From contig JBFWVD010000050.1 in assembly GCA_050246915.1 (NCBI GenBank), positions 1 through 34,511 on the forward strand: DNA of 34,511 bases, read 5' to 3'. Shown here one piece after another: positions 31,963 to 34,511 of the stretch. This DNA is from JBFWVD01 sp050246915 (lineage in GTDB: Bacteria > Actinomycetota > Acidimicrobiia > Acidimicrobiales > Ilumatobacteraceae). Positions within the stretch are counted from its first letter, which is position 1, and the number at the start of each line of letters is the position of its first letter. Position numbers and translations under genes: made by a program. Below the pieces are notes generated by a model. That model saw only the letters and a list, made by a program, of their open reading frames with translations. It was not told where the DNA came from and searched no databases.

Positions 31963-31968
31963 ACGGTA
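31963..31968 (-). promoter_or_regulatory. Possible -10 (TACCGT) for the DsbA-like gene
   Basis: On the minus strand TACCGT lies at 31968-31963, ten bases before ATG 31952 and seven before TTG 31955. The spacing to the TTG fits the leaderless pattern of this window. Confidence 0.4.
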
Positions 31969-32003
31969 CCGAGTACCCCGATCGATCCCAACCCGAACCC
32001 ACT

Positions 32004-32546
32004 TCAGCCGTTGAGACTCCGGACGATCGTCCGGACACCGAGCCCGATGGCCGTCCCCACGACGGCGCCGCCCACGACATCGGAAGCGTGATGGATGCGG
32101 ACGTGGATGCGGCTGGTGGACACCAGGGCTGCCATCGTCCACCACAGCGGCCTCAGCGCCGGTTGCCGGTCGCTGAGCAAGATCGCCGCGCAGCATGCCG
32201 CTGATGCATGGCCGCTGGGGAAGCTCGAAGTGGTGGGTTGACGCAGGGCGTGGGGCCGGTCGCCGTCGTGGGTCGGACGCTCGCGGCGGAACAGCCGTTT
32301 GATGCCTTGGTTCACCAGTAGCGACTCGACCCCGAGGGCGGCCGAGAGCGCTATCGCGTCACGCCGGGTGGTGCGCCCGAGCATGGTCTGAGCGATGCCG
32401 GAGGCATGCCAGATCATGGAGAAGTTGCCGGCTTCGCTGGCCGCATAGAACACGCGGTTGGCCACCTTGTGATGCCGGATCTGGTCGAACCAGCCGTCGA
32501 CGGTGTCGTCGAAGCGGGTGATGATGTCGGGGAGCGATGGGCTCAT
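32004..32546 (-). CDS. PAP2-family membrane phosphatase
   Basis: A 180-aa membrane phosphatase of the PAP2/undecaprenyl-diphosphatase type. The three-part active site is complete: KRLFRRERP (K83, R90), SSFPSGHAS (S111, H113) and SRIHVRIHHASDVVGG (R146, H152 or H153, D156). It may dephosphorylate phosphatidic acid or undecaprenyl pyrophosphate; sequence alone does not choose. The ATG overlaps the stop of the upstream RecB-like nuclease gene by 4 bp (ATGA), so they are translationally coupled although their functions seem unrelated. Confidence 0.9.
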   Translation of the reverse strand: MSPSLPDIITRFDDTVDGWFDQIRHHKVANRVFYAASEAGNFSMIWHASGIAQTMLGRTTRRDAIALSAALGVESLLVNQGIKRLFRRERPTHDGDRPHALRQPTTSSFPSGHASAACCAAILLSDRQPALRPLWWTMAALVSTSRIHVRIHHASDVVGGAVVGTAIGLGVRTIVRSLNG

Positions 32547-33364
32547 GCGGGCAGGCCCACCAATTCGGCAGTGGCTTCCTCGACCGCACGGCTGGGATCG
32601 CCGCCGAAGGCAGGGCACCAACGCTTGTATGCGCACATGGTGCACAAGGGACCGGTGCGGGGCCGGAAGTCTTCACGGTCGCAGGCCTTGGTGACGGCGT
32701 CCCACACCGCACCGGCCTTCTTGGGGAGGAACCGGATGGACTGCTCCGACGGTGTGGCGACGATGGCCACTGGCTCGGCCAGATAGTGCAGTTGCACCTT
32801 GGCCGGACGTTGGCCGAAGACCTGCTCGCACAAGAACGCGTAGAAGTGGACGCCCCCGAGCTTGCCGGCCTCGAACCGCTCGCTCGGGACCTTGCCGGTC
32901 TTGTAGTCGACCACGATCAACTGTCCGTCGTCGGTGAGATCGAGCCGATCGATGATGCCGCGCAGCACCAGATCGCCGACGCGAGCCTCGAGCTTGAGCT
33001 CGAGCCCGATGGAGCGGATGGTGCGATGGTCCTCGAGCTCGAACGAGCGACGCACGAGCCGCTCGGCGTCGTCGCACAGCTGTTGCCGGCCGGCGTCGTC
33101 GAGGTCGAGACCGGTCCAATCGGGATCGGTCTGCATCTCGGTGATGGCTCGGTCGAGCGCGTCGAGAGCGGCTTCGACCGAACGATCGGGACCGTCGAGC
33201 GTGTGCAGCAGTTCGAGGGCCCGGTGCACGAGCGTGCCCTTGGTGGTCCACACCGCCGGTCGCTCCGGCACGCGATCGATGACCGAGAAGCGAAAGGCCA
33301 TCGGGCAGCTCTGGAACGAGTCGACTTTCGACGGGGAGAGACCGTTGGGGAGCGCCAGAGCCAT
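32543..33364 (-). CDS. RecB-family PD-(D/E)XK exonuclease with four-cysteine (Fe-S) motif
   Basis: A 273-aa nuclease of the stand-alone RecB/Cas4-like type common in Actinobacteria. The nuclease core is GTLVHRALE (H47), RGIIDRLD (D139) and LIVVDYKTGK (D153, K155). Four cysteines, C20 in DSFQSCPMAF and C241, C244, C250 in LCTMCAYKRWCPAF, match the iron-sulfur clamp of AddB and Cas4 proteins. No CRISPR or helicase gene is nearby, so a general DNA-repair role is likelier. TAGCCT lies 6 nt before the ATG. It is followed by the overlapping PAP2 gene. Confidence 0.9.
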   Translation of the reverse strand: MALALPNGLSPSKVDSFQSCPMAFRFSVIDRVPERPAVWTTKGTLVHRALELLHTLDGPDRSVEAALDALDRAITEMQTDPDWTGLDLDDAGRQQLCDDAERLVRRSFELEDHRTIRSIGLELKLEARVGDLVLRGIIDRLDLTDDGQLIVVDYKTGKVPSERFEAGKLGGVHFYAFLCEQVFGQRPAKVQLHYLAEPVAIVATPSEQSIRFLPKKAGAVWDAVTKACDREDFRPRTGPLCTMCAYKRWCPAFGGDPSRAVEEATAELVGLPA

Positions 33365-33376
33365 GGACGCAGGCTA
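33365..33376 (-). promoter_or_regulatory. Leaderless promoter -10 (TAGCCT, N6, ATG) built on the hydrolase stop codon
   Basis: On the minus strand TAGCCT is at 33376-33371, six bases before the ATG at 33364. Its first three bases are the TAG stop codon of the upstream alpha/beta hydrolase gene. Confidence 0.6.
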
Positions 33377-34273
33377 CGCCCCGGCTGTGACGCGTTCTCG
33401 GAGCCACACGCCGATGTCGGTGGCGATGCGCTCGGGCACCACCAGCGGCCCGAAGTGGTCGAGGTCGCGATACTCGACATGTTGCGCCTGCGGAACGATG
33501 CGGGCGATCTCCGGGGCCAGGCGCGCCGGCACTCCGTCGTCGCCCGATGATGCGACGAGCAGCGGGCAGTGCAGCTCCCCCAGGCGAGCGAACGCGTTGT
33601 GACCGGCGCTCATCTCGAAGGTGCGGCTCTCGAACTCGGGTCGACAGCACAACTGCACGCCGTCACCGTCGTCGGCCTCGACGAGCCCGTGATCGACGTA
33701 GGCGGCCAAGCACCTCGGGTCGAGACCACTGAGCGGTGGCTTGGACCGATAGTTCGTCAGCGCTTCTTGCTTCGATGCGAAGCGAGCCCGGCGTCGACGA
33801 GCGCCGGCGGCGAGGGGATTGCCTTCGATCCGGGCCATGGCCTCGCCGGGGAAGATGATCGGTTCGTACACGAACAACCCAGCGAAGGTGCCGGGCCGGG
33901 CGAGCTCGGCGAGCACGAGCGCGGCACCGCCCATCGAGTGGCCGATGCCGACGAGCGGTCGGGGGCCGTCGCCGTGTTGCGTCGCGCTCTCGTGCTGACG
34001 CACATGGTCCACGACGGCCAGGACATCGATGGCGAAGTAATGCCAGTCGGCCTCGTCGTCGGAGGCGGGGGAGTGGCCGTGACCGCGGAAGTCCCAGGAC
34101 CAGACATGGCCGCGTGACGCCAGTGCCTCGGCGAGCGGATCGAACACCCTTCCGTGGAATCCGGTCGCGTGAGCGAGGAGGAAGTGGGGTCCGTGCGAGC
34201 TTCCTCCATGATCGTGGAGGCACACCGGCCCGTCGTCGGTGCTGTCGATCGAGATCGTTCGTACGGCTCCCAT
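33374..34273 (-). CDS. Alpha/beta hydrolase
   Basis: A 299-aa alpha/beta-hydrolase-fold protein. The oxyanion strand is HFLLAHATGFHG, followed by WSWDFRGHGHS. The nucleophile elbow is GIGHSMGG (S113), and the catalytic histidine is in YRDLDHFGPLVV near residue 276, with a likely acid in VASSGDDGVPA. The substrate is unknown: esters, lactones and epoxides are all possible. ATG 34273 has TAGGTT exactly 7 nt upstream. It is followed by the nuclease and PAP2 genes on the same strand with only 9 bp between, though the nuclease has its own promoter. Confidence 0.88.
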   Translation of the reverse strand: MGAVRTISIDSTDDGPVCLHDHGGSSHGPHFLLAHATGFHGRVFDPLAEALASRGHVWSWDFRGHGHSPASDDEADWHYFAIDVLAVVDHVRQHESATQHGDGPRPLVGIGHSMGGAALVLAELARPGTFAGLFVYEPIIFPGEAMARIEGNPLAAGARRRRARFASKQEALTNYRSKPPLSGLDPRCLAAYVDHGLVEADDGDGVQLCCRPEFESRTFEMSAGHNAFARLGELHCPLLVASSGDDGVPARLAPEIARIVPQAQHVEYRDLDHFGPLVVPERIATDIGVWLRERVTAGA

Positions 34274-34286
34274 TCGTGCGAACCTA
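34274..34286 (-). promoter_or_regulatory. Leaderless promoter -10 (TAGGTT, N7, ATG) for the alpha/beta hydrolase gene
   Basis: On the minus strand TAGGTT is at 34286-34281, seven bases before ATG 34273. Confidence 0.6.
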
Positions 34287-34341
34287 CGCCGACGGCACGC
34301 GGTCGCATGGATCCGACCATCGAGAACGCAGGGAGATGCAC

Positions 34342-34511
34342 GTGGGAGACGTCGACGAGCGTGAGGCGGTGTTGGCCGCCAACCGGGCCTTCTACGAGGC
34401 GTTCGAGCGTCGCGACTTCGATGCGATGAGCGACGCATGGGAACACAGCGACGCGGTCGTGTGCACCCATCCGGGATGGCGCCCGTTGCACGGATGGGCC
34501 CAGGTGGCCGG
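34342..34511 (+). CDS. SnoaL/NTF2-like protein, N-terminal part (partial)
   Basis: The first 56 codons of a gene that runs off the right edge. AVLAANRAFYEAFERRDFDA and MSDAWEHSDAVVCTHPGWRP, then LHGW are characteristic of SnoaL-like/DUF4440 NTF2-fold proteins (ketosteroid-isomerase-like), which are small dimeric enzymes or binding proteins. GTG 34342 is chosen because AGGGAG lies 6 nt upstream; ATG 34336 abuts that site and is less likely. The function is unknown. Confidence 0.8.
   Translation, partial: MGDVDEREAVLAANRAFYEAFERRDFDAMSDAWEHSDAVVCTHPGWRPLHGWAQVA

Noticed and set aside
32543..33364. Cas4 of a CRISPR system
   Set aside because: The protein has the RecB/Cas4-type nuclease and Fe-S motifs, but no repeat array or other cas gene is in the window.

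Overview
The window is high-GC, gene-dense bacterial DNA with short intergenic gaps and many GTG starts. The gene content points to an actinobacterium, most likely of the Acidimicrobiia (Ilumatobacter-like) type. Pointers are a mycothiol S-conjugate amidase (mca), a luciferase-like F420-type oxidoreductase, a WS/DGAT acyltransferase, a rhomboid with an N-terminal zinc finger, and a very consistent leaderless-promoter signature (TAnnnT followed 6-8 nt later by ATG or GTG). The lineage is an inference from gene content; no rRNA, tRNA, CRISPR array, insertion sequence or phage gene was seen.

Layout. 1-3135: the 5' part of a bifunctional proline dehydrogenase (putA) with a divergent PAS-AraC regulator, then an AcpH-like protein and a CarF/PEDS1-type plasmalogen desaturase homologue. 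3200-8110: a DHA2 MFS exporter, a cyclopropane fatty acid synthase, and an aldo/keto reductase with an SMP-30 lactonase. 8328-11061: a large sensor gene (receiver-like, LuxR HTH, two tandem globin-sensor domains, two PAS domains) broken by one extra C near 9312. 11146-16725: a second aldo/keto reductase, a D-aminoacylase-type amidohydrolase, a rhomboid protease, a class I glutamine amidotransferase, and a LemA/DUF3137-like pair. 16780-21363: thioesterase, PEBP lipoprotein, mca with an overlapping SCP2-like gene, a small lipoprotein, a ChbG/YdjC deacetylase and a secreted thermonuclease. 21462-27692: zinc metallopeptidase, thiolase (crossed by a 100-N assembly gap), NudC, a site-2 protease and an AI-2E/PerM-family permease. 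27740-34511: SDR, LLM oxidoreductase, a 57-aa protein, WS/DGAT, a DsbA-like protein, PAP2 phosphatase, a RecB-like Fe-S nuclease, an alpha/beta hydrolase and the start of a SnoaL-like gene.

Functional themes. Several genes touch lipids (CarF-like, CFA synthase, thioesterase, thiolase, WS/DGAT, PAP2, SCP2-like), and others touch redox and thiol metabolism (Mca, DsbA-like, NudC, LLM, two AKRs, SDR). They are scattered, short transcription units rather than one large operon. The most notable items are the tandem-globin LuxR sensor with its frameshift, the CarF homologue, the demonstration from sequence that the N gap most likely has zero true length, and the uniform leaderless promoters, two of which use the upstream gene's TAG stop codon as part of the -10 box.
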